Source of the DNA: JBPOJN01 sp052033505
Lineage (GTDB): Bacteria; UBA10199; JACPAL01; GCA-016699445
NCBI GenBank assembly: GCA_052033505.1
Contig: JBPOJN010000087.1
Coordinates: forward strand, 1-34,333
Length of the DNA: 34,333 bases
Direction: 5' to 3'
The notes beneath the pieces are model-generated. The model had not been told where the DNA came from and made no database searches. It saw nothing but the letters and a program-made list of their open reading frames with translations. Of this stretch, positions 15,398 to 22,774 are shown in pieces. A program made the translations under genes and the position numbers. Position 1 is the stretch's first letter; every line of letters begins with the position of its first letter.

Positions 15398-17470
15398 TTA
15401 AATGACCGATTCCGCCAGGAGTTCGACGATGTCTTTCGTGTCGATCGTGTCGTCGACCGCTTTGTCGCGCGTCGCGTCTTTGAGCATCGTGATGCAGAAA
15501 GGACAGGCGCTGGCGATCACGTTCGGTTCGGCGGTTTGAAGATCTTCGAGGCGTTGGTGGTTCACGCGTTTACCGACACGCTCTTCCATCCACATGCGTC
15601 CGCCGCCGGCGCCGCAACAACGGCCGTTCTCTTTTGAGAGTTCAACTTCGACGATTTCCGCCCCGGGGATCGCGTTCAAGATCTCGCGGGGAGCGTCGTA
15701 GATGTCGTTGTAGCGGCCGAGATAACAAGAGTCGTGATACGTGACTTTTTGCGGCAGGGGACGGACCGGCGTCAGGCGGCCTTCGCGCATCAGCTCATAG
15801 ATGAAGTCGGTGTGATGGATGACTTCGTAATTGCCGCCGAATTGCGGATATTCGTTTTTGATCGTGTTGAAGCAATGCGGGCAGGCGGTGATGACTTTCT
15901 TGAACTTGTACTTATTCATCGTTTCAATGTTGGTCTTCGCGAGCGTCTGGAAGAGGTATTCGTTTCCGATGCGGCGGGCTGCGTCGCCCGTGCAGTTTTC
16001 TTCCTTGCCCAAAATCGCGAAGTCGACGTGGGCTTTTTGCAGCATCTTGACCAACGCGGTCGCGATGCGCGTGTTGCGGTCGTCGAAGGATCCGGCGCAA
16101 CCGACGAAGTAGAGGTATTCGGCTTCTGGGTGGTCCGCGATCATCTTGACCCCTAAGCTCTTGCACCATTCGGCGCGGTCGCCCGCGTTGATGCCCCAGG
16201 GGTTGGAGTTCACTTCCATGTTGCGGAAAGTCGTCTGGACTTCGACCGGCATCACACCTTGGGTAAGGACCATGTGGCGGCGCGCGCCGACGATGCGGTC
16301 CACGAATTCGATGCCGACGGGACAGGCTTCTTCGCAGGCGCGGCAGCTCGTGCAGGACCAGAAAACTTCCGGGTCGATGATGAACGGCGTGACCAAATGC
16401 TCTCCTTGGGCGGCAGCGGCTTTTGCTCCGGCCGTGTCCCCGTGGCCGTCGTCGTGGGGTTCGTTGCGGCCGTCATTGTAGGGAGTCGTTTTGAGCGCCC
16501 ACGGAGCCCAACCTTCATGCGTGCCGCCGAGTTGTTTGTCCTCGCGCAGGTATTCGCGCATGTCGATGTTCAGGTGCTTTGGGCTCAAAACTTTGCCGGT
16601 GTTATACGCGGGGCAGACCGACGAGCAGCGGCCGCATTCAGTGCAGGTCGCGACGTCGAGCAGGTCCTTCCAAGATAAATCTTCCATCTTCGCCGTGCCG
16701 AAGGAGGTCGCGTCCGGGTCTTCGAGATTGACGTTGCGCAGCTGGCCTAAGGGCGTGGTGCGTAGAAAGAAGACGTTCGGCAGGAAGGTGAAGACGTGGA
16801 AATGTTTTCCGTACGGCAGGAAATTCAAAAAGATCACGATCAACGCCACGTGCACGAGGTACGAAACATCGGCGATGCCTTGGAGCACGGGCGTCGGCAG
16901 GTGAGCGGCGTTGAAGAGAAGCGCGAAGAGTGAAGAGACCGGCTGCCAGGCGATGTGCTGCATGCCGTTCATGGCCATGCGTGCCCCTTCGAAAGTCAGG
17001 TCGGAAAGGCAGAGGGTGAAAATCATGCTTAAGATGAACACGGCCTCCATCGATTTCGTGAGGCGGCGTACGTGGAGCACCAAGCGGCGGTACATCGCAT
17101 AGCTCACCGCCAGCATGACTAAGATCAGGATGAAATTGAGGCCGAACTCATAAAGACGTCCGAAAATACTTTCGCGGAAAAATAGGAGAAAGTTCTCGCT
17201 GAAACCCATCCCGAAGAGAATGATCGTGCGCAGTCCAATGATGCAGAAGCCCCAGAAGATCATCGCGTGCATCAAGCCCGCCTTGATGTCACCTTTGATG
17301 ATCTTGGTTTGGAGAAAAGCGATCGTGACCAGGTTTTTGATCCTTTTGCCCCAGTCGTTAAAGCGATTGTCCGGCTGTCCTCCGAGGATGACTTCGCGCC
17401 AGCGGGACACGGAATATCCGAAGAAGGTGAGGCCTAAGACCAGAAAAACAGCGACGGTAATGGGAAACAT
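15398..17470 (-). CDS. Membrane (Fe-S) oxidoreductase, ETF:quinone oxidoreductase type (EMO-like)
   Basis: 690-residue membrane protein. The N-terminal NarI/HdrC-like part (about 1-245) has five or six hydrophobic helices with histidines that could bind heme b. Two 4Fe-4S motifs follow (CTECGRCSSVCP and CTSCRACEEACPVG), separated by a His/Asp/Ala-rich insert, then two CCG-type domains (YFVGCAGSFDDRN with EENCTGDAARR and CPHC; HDSCYLGRY with RCCGAGGGRMWMEE and CPFC). This is the layout of ETF:(methyl)menaquinone oxidoreductase known from Geobacter and syntrophs, which moves electrons from EtfAB to quinone. ATG 17470 has AAGGAG seven bases upstream, so the TTG two codons earlier is rejected. 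It leads the minus-strand operon with the spt-like gene. Confidence 0.88.
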   Translation of the reverse strand: MFPITVAVFLVLGLTFFGYSVSRWREVILGGQPDNRFNDWGKRIKNLVTIAFLQTKIIKGDIKAGLMHAMIFWGFCIIGLRTIILFGMGFSENFLLFFRESIFGRLYEFGLNFILILVMLAVSYAMYRRLVLHVRRLTKSMEAVFILSMIFTLCLSDLTFEGARMAMNGMQHIAWQPVSSLFALLFNAAHLPTPVLQGIADVSYLVHVALIVIFLNFLPYGKHFHVFTFLPNVFFLRTTPLGQLRNVNLEDPDATSFGTAKMEDLSWKDLLDVATCTECGRCSSVCPAYNTGKVLSPKHLNIDMREYLREDKQLGGTHEGWAPWALKTTPYNDGRNEPHDDGHGDTAGAKAAAAQGEHLVTPFIIDPEVFWSCTSCRACEEACPVGIEFVDRIVGARRHMVLTQGVMPVEVQTTFRNMEVNSNPWGINAGDRAEWCKSLGVKMIADHPEAEYLYFVGCAGSFDDRNTRIATALVKMLQKAHVDFAILGKEENCTGDAARRIGNEYLFQTLAKTNIETMNKYKFKKVITACPHCFNTIKNEYPQFGGNYEVIHHTDFIYELMREGRLTPVRPLPQKVTYHDSCYLGRYNDIYDAPREILNAIPGAEIVEVELSKENGRCCGAGGGRMWMEERVGKRVNHQRLEDLQTAEPNVIASACPFCITMLKDATRDKAVDDTIDTKDIVELLAESVI

Positions 17471-17515
17471 TCGCAAGCTCCTTTTGACTTTAATGAACGG
17501 TAAAAATGTGGGGCG

Positions 17516-17544
17516 TATCTAGCAAACGCTTTTCGCGACTTCAA
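17516..17544 (-). promoter_or_regulatory. Candidate promoter of the ETF:quinone oxidoreductase operon
   Basis: Read on the minus strand, TTGAAG (17544-17539) and TAGATA (17521-17516) are 17 bases apart. Transcription would begin near 17509, giving a leader of about 40 bases that contains the AAGGAG site of the gene. The -10 box is a poor match, so confidence is moderate. Confidence 0.35.
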
Positions 17545-17609
17545 CCCAAATTCCCCGACGCCGCGGGTTCTACTTGCATCTCTCTCGGTATGCGTTAGAG
17601 GGGCGCGCC

Positions 17610-18098
17610 ATGGAAATACAGCTTACTTTTCGCTATTCGGAAAACGATTACGCCCGTGCGTTTCGCGCGCATCACGCTTCCTCTCTACATCTTTGGAAAG
17701 ATGCGATCTTTGTCGCCCTCGCGACCGCGGCGGGCGTCTATGTCTGGAAGGAGATGCATCTGCGTTGGCAAGGCGCGCTCTTTATCGCCGCCGCGACGCT
17801 GCTTGTGATGGCGCGAGTGATGCTTGCTTTCATCACTCCCCGCTGGGCTTTCCGCCGAGAGCCGAAGTTTCGCGACGAGTATTCGATGCTTTTTTCGCCC
17901 GAAGGCATCCATTTCCGCACGAAGCACATCGACTCGCGGCTGGAATGGAAGATGTATACCCGCGTTCTTGAGACGGATCATTCTTATCTCCTCTATTACG
18001 GTCCCTCCCAGTTTACCGTGATCCCTAAGAGGATTTTCGAAAGCGACGAGCGGCGGCTGGAGTTTGAAAAAATGTTAAGCCAATACGTTCCGAAGTAG
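17610..18098 (+). CDS. YcxB-like membrane protein
   Basis: 162-residue protein. A short N-terminal beta region (MEIQLTFRYSENDYARAF) precedes two hydrophobic helices at about 35-50 (DAIFVALATAAGVYVW) and 57-75 (ALFIAAATLLVMARVMLAF). The C-terminal half (YSMLFSPEGIHFRTKHIDSRLEWKMY and FTVIPKRIF) matches the YcxB-like domain, a small PH-like fold found in bacterial membrane proteins of unknown role. The start at 17610 is preceded by GAGGGG; the frame opens earlier at a TTG (17574) without support. It is divergent from the oxidoreductase operon and has no obvious partner. Confidence 0.8.
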   Translation: MEIQLTFRYSENDYARAFRAHHASSLHLWKDAIFVALATAAGVYVWKEMHLRWQGALFIAAATLLVMARVMLAFITPRWAFRREPKFRDEYSMLFSPEGIHFRTKHIDSRLEWKMYTRVLETDHSYLLYYGPSQFTVIPKRIFESDERRLEFEKMLSQYVPK

Positions 18099-18118
18099 AG
18101 AATGATCGAAGACAGGGC

Positions 18119-18147
18119 TTGTTTTTAGCTTAACGCTAAGCAATAAT
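18119..18147 (+). promoter_or_regulatory. Promoter with inverted repeat in its spacer
   Basis: TTGTTT (18119-18124) and AATAAT (18142-18147) are 17 bases apart. The expected transcription start coincides with the GTG at 18154, so the message would be leaderless. The spacer carries a 5-base inverted repeat TTAGC-TTAAC-GCTAA (18125-18139), placed where a repressor would block RNA polymerase, as is usual for self-regulated toxin-antitoxin operons. Confidence 0.5.
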
Positions 18148-18153
18148 AGAGCC

Positions 18154-18366
18154 GTGAATATCCGCCAATACGCACGTTCTTTAGGAAGCCGCGGTGGAAG
18201 AGCTCGCGCCAGGAGTTTGTCGCGAGAAAGGATGAAAGAGATCGCTTCTTTGGGCGGCAAGACGCGGGCGTTGTCCCGCCATGCGGCTCGGCGGATCGAA
18301 GAAAATTTTAAATATCTGAAGACTATCGAGGCCTTAAAAAAGGCCTCTCTCGTTCATGGCTCCTAA
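18154..18366 (+). CDS. Small basic protein with GGxARAxSLS motif, antitoxin-like
   Basis: 70-residue, arginine-rich protein (GSRGGRARARSLSRERMKEIASLGGKTRA and similar). The pattern GG-x-ARA-x-SL-S-x-ER-x-x-EIA is one I have seen in small proteins that precede nucleotidyltransferase genes; their function is not established. The GTG start sits at the predicted transcription start of a good promoter. Its last 11 bases overlap the start of the nucleotidyltransferase gene, the layout of a toxin-antitoxin or antitoxin-like pair. The role is inferred from context only. Confidence 0.65.
   Translation: MNIRQYARSLGSRGGRARARSLSRERMKEIASLGGKTRALSRHAARRIEENFKYLKTIEALKKASLVHGS
18328..18347 (+). repeat. 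Hairpin upstream of the nucleotidyltransferase start
   Basis: A perfect 8-base inverted repeat GAGGCCTT (18328-18335) / AAGGCCTC (18340-18347) with a 4-base AAAA loop lies within the end of the small gene and finishes eight bases before the ATG of the nucleotidyltransferase. In mRNA it would fold over the position where a ribosome-binding site is expected, so it could make translation of the second gene depend on translation of the first. Confidence 0.5.
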
Positions 18367-18895
18367 ATCCGATCAGACCGATTTCGTCGAAGAAATGGGC
18401 GAACTTGCGGAAGCATTGGAAGAAAATGGCTTTCAGCCTGTCTTAGTGGGCGGCATGGCTTTGGTGATCTTAGGGTCTCAACGCGTTACGAAAGACTTCG
18501 ACTTTTTGATTTCTTTGCAAGGATTGACTGCGGAACGAATTGTTGACGTTTTTTACGATCGCGGTTTCGAGTTGGTCACGAAATTCAATGCGCAAGGCGA
18601 AGTGCTCAGGACGGTGGATAACTCTAGGGCCGCCGCCATTAAGTTGAAGTCGGATTTGCCCGACAGTCTCTTTTTCTTTCATTGGAAAACGAGGCTGAAA
18701 GTGGATCTGCTCCTCGATTTTCCTTTGCCGGCCAAAGACATTCTTTCGAGAGCGGGCAAAGTCAAATTGAAATCCTATTCTTTGAAAGTCGCTTCCGCCG
18801 AAGATCTGCTTCGGCTCAAGGAGATCGCTTATGCGAATCGAGGCTCTCCCTCCGACGCCCAGGATCTGGATTTTCTCAAACGATTGGTTGATTGA
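18356..18895 (+). CDS. Nucleotidyltransferase-fold protein (AbiEii/DUF6036-like)
   Basis: 179-residue protein of the nucleotidyltransferase superfamily. The core is LVGGMALVILGSQRVTKDFDFLI (residues 32-54), that is, the GG strand-turn and the D-x-D metal-binding pair, with a third acidic position likely in LKVDLLLDF (near 120) and the C-terminal ASAEDLLRLKEIAY typical of the AbiEii/toxin branch. Such proteins act as toxins or as antitoxin modifiers that transfer nucleotides to tRNA or protein; the substrate cannot be told here. It overlaps the small basic gene by 11 bases and a hairpin precedes its start. Codon use is more AT-rich than in the metabolic genes, consistent with acquisition. Confidence 0.78.
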   Translation: MAPKSDQTDFVEEMGELAEALEENGFQPVLVGGMALVILGSQRVTKDFDFLISLQGLTAERIVDVFYDRGFELVTKFNAQGEVLRTVDNSRAAAIKLKSDLPDSLFFFHWKTRLKVDLLLDFPLPAKDILSRAGKVKLKSYSLKVASAEDLLRLKEIAYANRGSPSDAQDLDFLKRLVD

Positions 18896-18935
18896 AGTAA
18901 GGAGTTTCTATCGTCATGCTCCCGACTTTGGCGGT

Positions 18936-20408
18936 TTATCGAGAGCGCTGAGTGTCCGCCATCAGCTGGGTGAAGGTGATATCATCCTCAAAATTGTTCA
19001 CTAAATGAATGAAGCGGGAGTTTTCCGGATAAAACCTACGTGCATCCTCATAGATGCGTCGCTGCTGATCCAGAAGACCCTTTACGATCTTAATTTGACG
19101 ATGGTATTCGTCCGACTGGTTGTTCAACTCTTTCAGTTCCTTAATGATAGGCTTGATCTTCTCCTGTAAATCCTCGGCTTTGTAAATCAAGAGATCGATC
19201 TCCATTTCCTCGGCGCTTTGATAACGTTTTTCATGGTCAGGGTGCATGGCCTTTTTCACGATCCGGTCGAGGGAAGCCGGGATGTGCCGGTCGGGCCTCG
19301 CCTTGCTTGGAGGGATGATGTCTTGTTCGGTTAAGGCCCTCGTTTTGCGTACGAAATTCAAGTTGGCGTCGTCCTGATTGTCCAAGAAGGGATGCTGGCC
19401 GGTCAGCATTTCATACAGCGCGACTCCCATGGCGAAAACGTCGACGGTGGGATGATTCGGCCTTTTTTTGAGACCGTGGATGATCGCATCGGTTAAGCAT
19501 TCTGGCGGAATAAACCCGGGGGTTCCGGAAACAAAGGGAAGGTGGTCCTCATAATCCGGATGTTTTTGCGCCTCGTCGTCTTGGTACGTTGCAGAGCCCA
19601 GGTCGATGACTTTGACGACCATCCGGTTTTCATTTCCTGGTATGAGGAGAAACATGCAGTTTTCAGGTTTGAAGTCCCGATGAACGATTTTTTGCCGATG
19701 AAGGCCCGCCATACCTCGGACGGCCTGAATAAAGACGTTCATTACGCTCTCTAAATTAAAAGTAATCGCGGTAGGTCTGCTCACGCGTCTTTGTGTCTGC
19801 GCCGGGCCGCTCTGCTCTCCCAAGAATCGACTCACTCGCTCGGTGGCGCTTAAGTCTGAGGTTCCTGACATAGTCTCGGCCAATCCATGGGCTTCCATGA
19901 CGTCATGAAAAGAGCCGTCCAAGCGTTCTATGACGAGGTAAGGCTGTCCCGTGGCCAGGTCTCCAGCTCTGTGGATAGCTCTAATGTTCTCAATGCTTCG
20001 AGTGTGAGGGGTAAGCGCTGTTTCCTGAAGATTACATTTTTTCGTGATGCTCATATAGGCCGCAGGAACGTTTGCGTTGATGACTTTGACTGCAACAAGC
20101 ATCCCATTCATCAATCTACCAGCGAGAACCGTGCTGCTTCCCCCAAAGCCGAGCACCTTTTCAATAATGATGTCAGCAAGGACATTACCCATCCCCCATG
20201 TGTCCGGAGCGGTTTCGACCAATTCTTTGATCACCAAACGGCGGTTGCCCTTGCTATCTTTCGCGGTAATGGACTCGATGAGGGCTTCTACGTCGCCGGA
20301 AGCAGGAGGGCGGGAATGAGCATTTGTAACCAATTTCCTCGTGGAATGCCTTCTGGGGTTATTAGGGTTCCCTAAATTCCGAGTCACTGCCGGCTGGGCG
20401 ACCGGCAC
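18936..20408 (-). CDS. Ser/Thr protein kinase, catalytic part of a frameshifted gene
   Basis: Eukaryote-like kinase; 490 residues if begun at the GTG at 20408. Catalytic features are intact: VLGFGGSSTVLAG glycine loop, VAVKVIN with the Lys, HRDFKPEN, VIDLGSA (DLG in place of DFG), SGTPGFIPPE and VDVFAMGVALYEMLTGQHPF. A charged coiled-coil-like C-terminus (about the last 90 residues: EDLQEKIKPIIKELKELNNQ) follows. No membrane helix is seen. The frame is open up to 20771, but that stretch reads like noncoding translation and overlaps the better coding frame at 20416-21000. Removing one base from the C7 tract at 20430-20436 joins both frames into one protein of 687 residues, so this is probably the 3' part of one gene. 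Confidence 0.75.
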   Translation of the reverse strand: MPVAQPAVTRNLGNPNNPRRHSTRKLVTNAHSRPPASGDVEALIESITAKDSKGNRRLVIKELVETAPDTWGMGNVLADIIIEKVLGFGGSSTVLAGRLMNGMLVAVKVINANVPAAYMSITKKCNLQETALTPHTRSIENIRAIHRAGDLATGQPYLVIERLDGSFHDVMEAHGLAETMSGTSDLSATERVSRFLGEQSGPAQTQRRVSRPTAITFNLESVMNVFIQAVRGMAGLHRQKIVHRDFKPENCMFLLIPGNENRMVVKVIDLGSATYQDDEAQKHPDYEDHLPFVSGTPGFIPPECLTDAIIHGLKKRPNHPTVDVFAMGVALYEMLTGQHPFLDNQDDANLNFVRKTRALTEQDIIPPSKARPDRHIPASLDRIVKKAMHPDHEKRYQSAEEMEIDLLIYKAEDLQEKIKPIIKELKELNNQSDEYHRQIKIVKGLLDQQRRIYEDARRFYPENSRFIHLVNNFEDDITFTQLMADTQRSR

Positions 20409-20415
20409 GCGATTT

Positions 20416-21000
20416 TTATCCCCCAGGTTGGGGGGGCGGCGGATTGGTGTTGAATCGGACGAAAGACTCAGAAGGGGGAACTCCTGGCTGATGGGACGCG
20501 CCAAAGAGCTCATCAAAGGCCCGATCGATCTCTGTCTCCGAAACACCGCCTTCAAAGACTGCGCCGGCCCCTTTCTGTATTGAAGAAGCGGAAATTTCTG
20601 CGGAGCTGAGATGGACGCGATCCAAGAAGGTTCTAATTCCTGACAGGCCTGCTTCAATAAGATTCGCAGAAGGAAAAAAATTGTGTCGTTGAAGATTGAC
20701 GATGAGAGAATCCCAGTTGCTTTGGTCCCGGTGCCGATCCGAAAGATCTGTGGTATCAAGAGAAGCGTCAAAATTCGAAATGAGTTCGCTTAGATCCCGA
20801 ATTCGATCTTCAGGAAGAAAGAGCGACAGTTTGTTTTGCAAATTGATGATCGCGCCACGTCGTTGCGCCATTAAGGCGAATCCTCCGTCTTGAGGAGCGC
20901 ATAAAGCGACGACGCGGTCGATAGCCTGATGGGCTTGCAAGAGGTTCTGCTCTGTCCCTGCAAAAGGTCGGGATAGTAGATTGCCTGGCGGCTTAGTCAT
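20416..21000 (-). CDS. N-terminal region of the split kinase, unrecognised helical domain
   Basis: 194 codons ending in a Pro-rich stretch (NTNPPPPQPGG) directly at the C7 homopolymer, then TAA. The sequence (TEQNLLQAHQAIDRVVALCAP, LSLFLPEDRIRDLSELISNFD, SETEIDRAFDELFG) is helical and protein-like, but I recognise no domain. With one C fewer in the tract the frame runs into the kinase without a stop, so it probably is the kinase's N-terminal domain. The ATG has no Shine-Dalgarno of its own; a 15-codon frame with a perfect AGGAGG ends across it. Confidence 0.6.
   Translation of the reverse strand: MTKPPGNLLSRPFAGTEQNLLQAHQAIDRVVALCAPQDGGFALMAQRRGAIINLQNKLSLFLPEDRIRDLSELISNFDASLDTTDLSDRHRDQSNWDSLIVNLQRHNFFPSANLIEAGLSGIRTFLDRVHLSSAEISASSIQKGAGAVFEGGVSETEIDRAFDELFGASHQPGVPPSESFVRFNTNPPPPQPGG
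20430..20436 (-). other. C7 homopolymer at the frame junction of the kinase gene
   Basis: Seven C residues on the minus strand (G7 as written) lie exactly where the two kinase frames meet. Six residues restore one continuous frame. Phase variation, transcriptional slippage, programmed frameshifting or a sequencing error would each give this picture. Confidence 0.8.
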
Positions 21001-21040
21001 ATCGGCAACTTCGACATCTCTTGCGAATAGTTTCGTTCAA
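20993..21040 (-). CDS. Possible 15-residue leader peptide
   Basis: TTG-initiated frame coding for MNETIRKRCRSCRYD, preceded at six bases by a perfect AGGAGG (21052-21047). Its stop (20995-20993) overlaps the ATG of the following gene, which has no ribosome-binding site of its own. Translational coupling from this short frame is the simplest explanation of the strong but otherwise unused ribosome-binding site. Too short for similarity evidence. Confidence 0.4.
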   Translation of the reverse strand: MNETIRKRCRSCRYD

Positions 21041-21122
21041 TTTTTGCCTCCTCATTAATCTCCCGACATAATCTTCCGGCAACTTAAACGCTGAGATTGC
21101 GATGCTGTCCTGTGAGGTGTGT

Positions 21123-21392
21123 ATGGGATTATTGCGCGAGATGGTCGTCGGCGGTTTTTTGAGAGATTACCCGAGATCGGCCAGGGTTGTGGATAGGGTG
21201 ATGAATGTTGCGGGTACCGCCTCGAAGCTGGCTGTGGGCGGTGTGGGTCAAGCTCAAAAGACTTCGGAAGTCGCTCGCGTCGGGGCAGTCTGGCTTGCTC
21301 GTAGAGCTCCCGGGGCCGGTGTGAGAGCGACGAGGTTTGCAATGTCTGCTGGAGATGCAGTCGCCTGGTTGGTTCGCAATACAAGAAGATAA
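21123..21392 (+). CDS. Small Ala/Val/Arg-rich hypothetical protein
   Basis: 89 residues from the ATG at 21123, which has GAGG a few bases upstream; a longer form from ATG 21102 lacks such a site. The sequence (LREMVVGGFLRDYPRSARVV, ASKLAVGGVGQAQKTSEVAR, GVRATRFAMSAGDAVAWLVRNTRR) is amphipathic, basic and without a recognisable domain or signal peptide. The opposite strand also has a frame here, but its Arg/Pro/Ser-rich translation looks noncoding. Unknown function; the gene lies divergent from the split kinase. Confidence 0.4.
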   Translation: MGLLREMVVGGFLRDYPRSARVVDRVMNVAGTASKLAVGGVGQAQKTSEVARVGAVWLARRAPGAGVRATRFAMSAGDAVAWLVRNTRR

Positions 21393-21516
21393 GCTACGAA
21401 ATTTTCGTAAAATCCCCCCGGTTTTTATCGTCATAAACCTGATTTTGTGTTCTTGCTCGGATGTCGTTTGAGGAAGCGTGCTCGTGACATGGTCCTCGCG
21501 AATTTTTATCAAATTG

Positions 21517-21534
21517 ATATAAAATATTTTATAT
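21517..21534. promoter_or_regulatory. Perfect AT palindrome upstream of the desaturase promoter
   Basis: ATATAAAATATTTTATAT is a perfect 18-base palindrome, placed six bases before the -35 box at 21541. Its position suits a regulator-binding site (activator or repressor) for the fatty acid desaturase gene, but AT-rich sequence can form such palindromes by chance and no known operator is recognised. Confidence 0.4.
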
Positions 21535-21540
21535 TTGGAA

Positions 21541-21568
21541 TTGACCCTATTATTTAAATGGATAAAAT
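21541..21568 (+). promoter_or_regulatory. Sigma-70-like promoter of the desaturase gene
   Basis: TTGACC (21541-21546) and TAAAAT (21563-21568) are 16 bases apart in an AT-rich stretch. Transcription would start near 21575, giving a leader of about 57 bases that ends with the AAGGAG site (21620-21625) of the gene. Confidence 0.5.
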
Positions 21569-21631
21569 TTTGCCTCCGGATCTGTTTTTAAGAATAATGG
21601 TGTTAACCCTCGATAATTTAAGGAGATGTTA

Positions 21632-22711
21632 ATGAGTGCTCATCTCGATCTCATGAAGAAGCTCAAAAGCGAACTGCCGGCAGGGGCGATGAAGTCCCAG
21701 CCATGGCGTGGTCTCGTCGCGATTCCTTTGATCGCTGCGATTCTCTTTGGGACTTGGGCCCTCCTTTTTTATTCCCTCCCTTGGTACGTCGGGGTGTTGG
21801 GCGGGCTGGTCGTGGGGAATCTCTATGGCATTTTAGGTTTCTTGGGTCACGAAACCTTGCATGGATCCGTTTTTAAATCCCGCTTCTTGCAAAACTTGAT
21901 CGGCTATCCGGCGTTTTGGATTTTTGGGTTTACGCCCGCATTGTGGCGGCCTTGGCATAATCAGATTCATCACGCGAATACGAATATTCCCGACATCGAC
22001 CCCGATAGTTACGGGACGACGAAGAGATTCGAAAAAGTGCCCTTGGCGAAGTTTCAGTTTAAAACAGGCGTTGGTTCAGGGCACTTCTTAAGCCTCTTTT
22101 TCTTCGCTTATCGGTTTACCTATCATTCACAGATTGTTCTCTGGATGATTTCCAAAAAATATCCGGAATTGTTCAAGCCACTGAACAAGCCCCGCGCTGC
22201 GCTTGAGAGCCTGCTTGCCATTGCTTCTTGGATTGCTTTGGGTGTGTGGGCCGGACTGCCGGGAGCGGTCTATGGCATTGTGATTCCGATGGCGATGGCG
22301 AATGTGGTGCTGATGTCCTACATCGCCACGAATCATTTCTTAAGACCTCTGGCCGACGTGGACGAGCCCGTTGATAATTCTATGAGTTTGACGGTGCCGA
22401 AGATCGTCGACTTCCTGCATCTGAATTTCAGTCATCACGTCGAGCATCATTATTTCCCGAATATGAGCCCGCGTTTCGCGCCTGCGGTGCGGAAGAGTCT
22501 CCTGAAGCACGCGCCCGAACGATACTTGGCGCCGTCGCACGTGCAAGCCCTGCTCTGGCTCTATAAAACGCCGCGGCTGTATAAAGACCATGAGACGCTC
22601 ATGAACCCTTATACGGGCAAGACCGTTAAAATTTCCGAGGTCGAAGCGGCTTTGAGGAAATCCTCCCGCCAGGGCACCAAACAGCCCACGTCTCCGGCCG
22701 CCGCTTTCTAA
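21632..22711 (+). CDS. Membrane fatty acid desaturase
   Basis: Di-iron acyl desaturase of 359 residues that introduces a double bond into membrane acyl chains. The three histidine boxes are complete: GHETLHG (near residue 75), WHNQIHHANTN (near 111) and HHVEHHYFP (near 271). Hydrophobic helices lie at about 28-70 and 195-230. The third box of the HxxHH type is that of acyl-lipid (delta-12-like) desaturases; the bond position cannot be told. Start 21632 is chosen because AGGAG lies six bases ahead; the ATG two codons earlier touches that site. The gene has its own promoter and lies ahead of the acyl-CoA carboxylase gene on the same strand. Confidence 0.92.
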   Translation: MSAHLDLMKKLKSELPAGAMKSQPWRGLVAIPLIAAILFGTWALLFYSLPWYVGVLGGLVVGNLYGILGFLGHETLHGSVFKSRFLQNLIGYPAFWIFGFTPALWRPWHNQIHHANTNIPDIDPDSYGTTKRFEKVPLAKFQFKTGVGSGHFLSLFFFAYRFTYHSQIVLWMISKKYPELFKPLNKPRAALESLLAIASWIALGVWAGLPGAVYGIVIPMAMANVVLMSYIATNHFLRPLADVDEPVDNSMSLTVPKIVDFLHLNFSHHVEHHYFPNMSPRFAPAVRKSLLKHAPERYLAPSHVQALLWLYKTPRLYKDHETLMNPYTGKTVKISEVEAALRKSSRQGTKQPTSPAAAF

Positions 22712-22774
22712 AAACAGTAGACTTTTTTCTCTCCGATGAGACAAACACGCGCTACAAAATAAGGAGCGCGTGCC

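Noticed and set aside
20409..20771. N-terminal extension of the second kinase in its own frame
   Set aside because: The translation looks noncoding and overlaps the more plausible frame at 20416-21000 that joins the kinase by one base change.
21055..21384. A 109-codon frame on the minus strand opposite the small protein at 21123-21392
   Set aside because: Arg/Pro/Ser-rich translation with no helix pattern; no ribosome-binding site; the plus-strand frame looks more protein-like.
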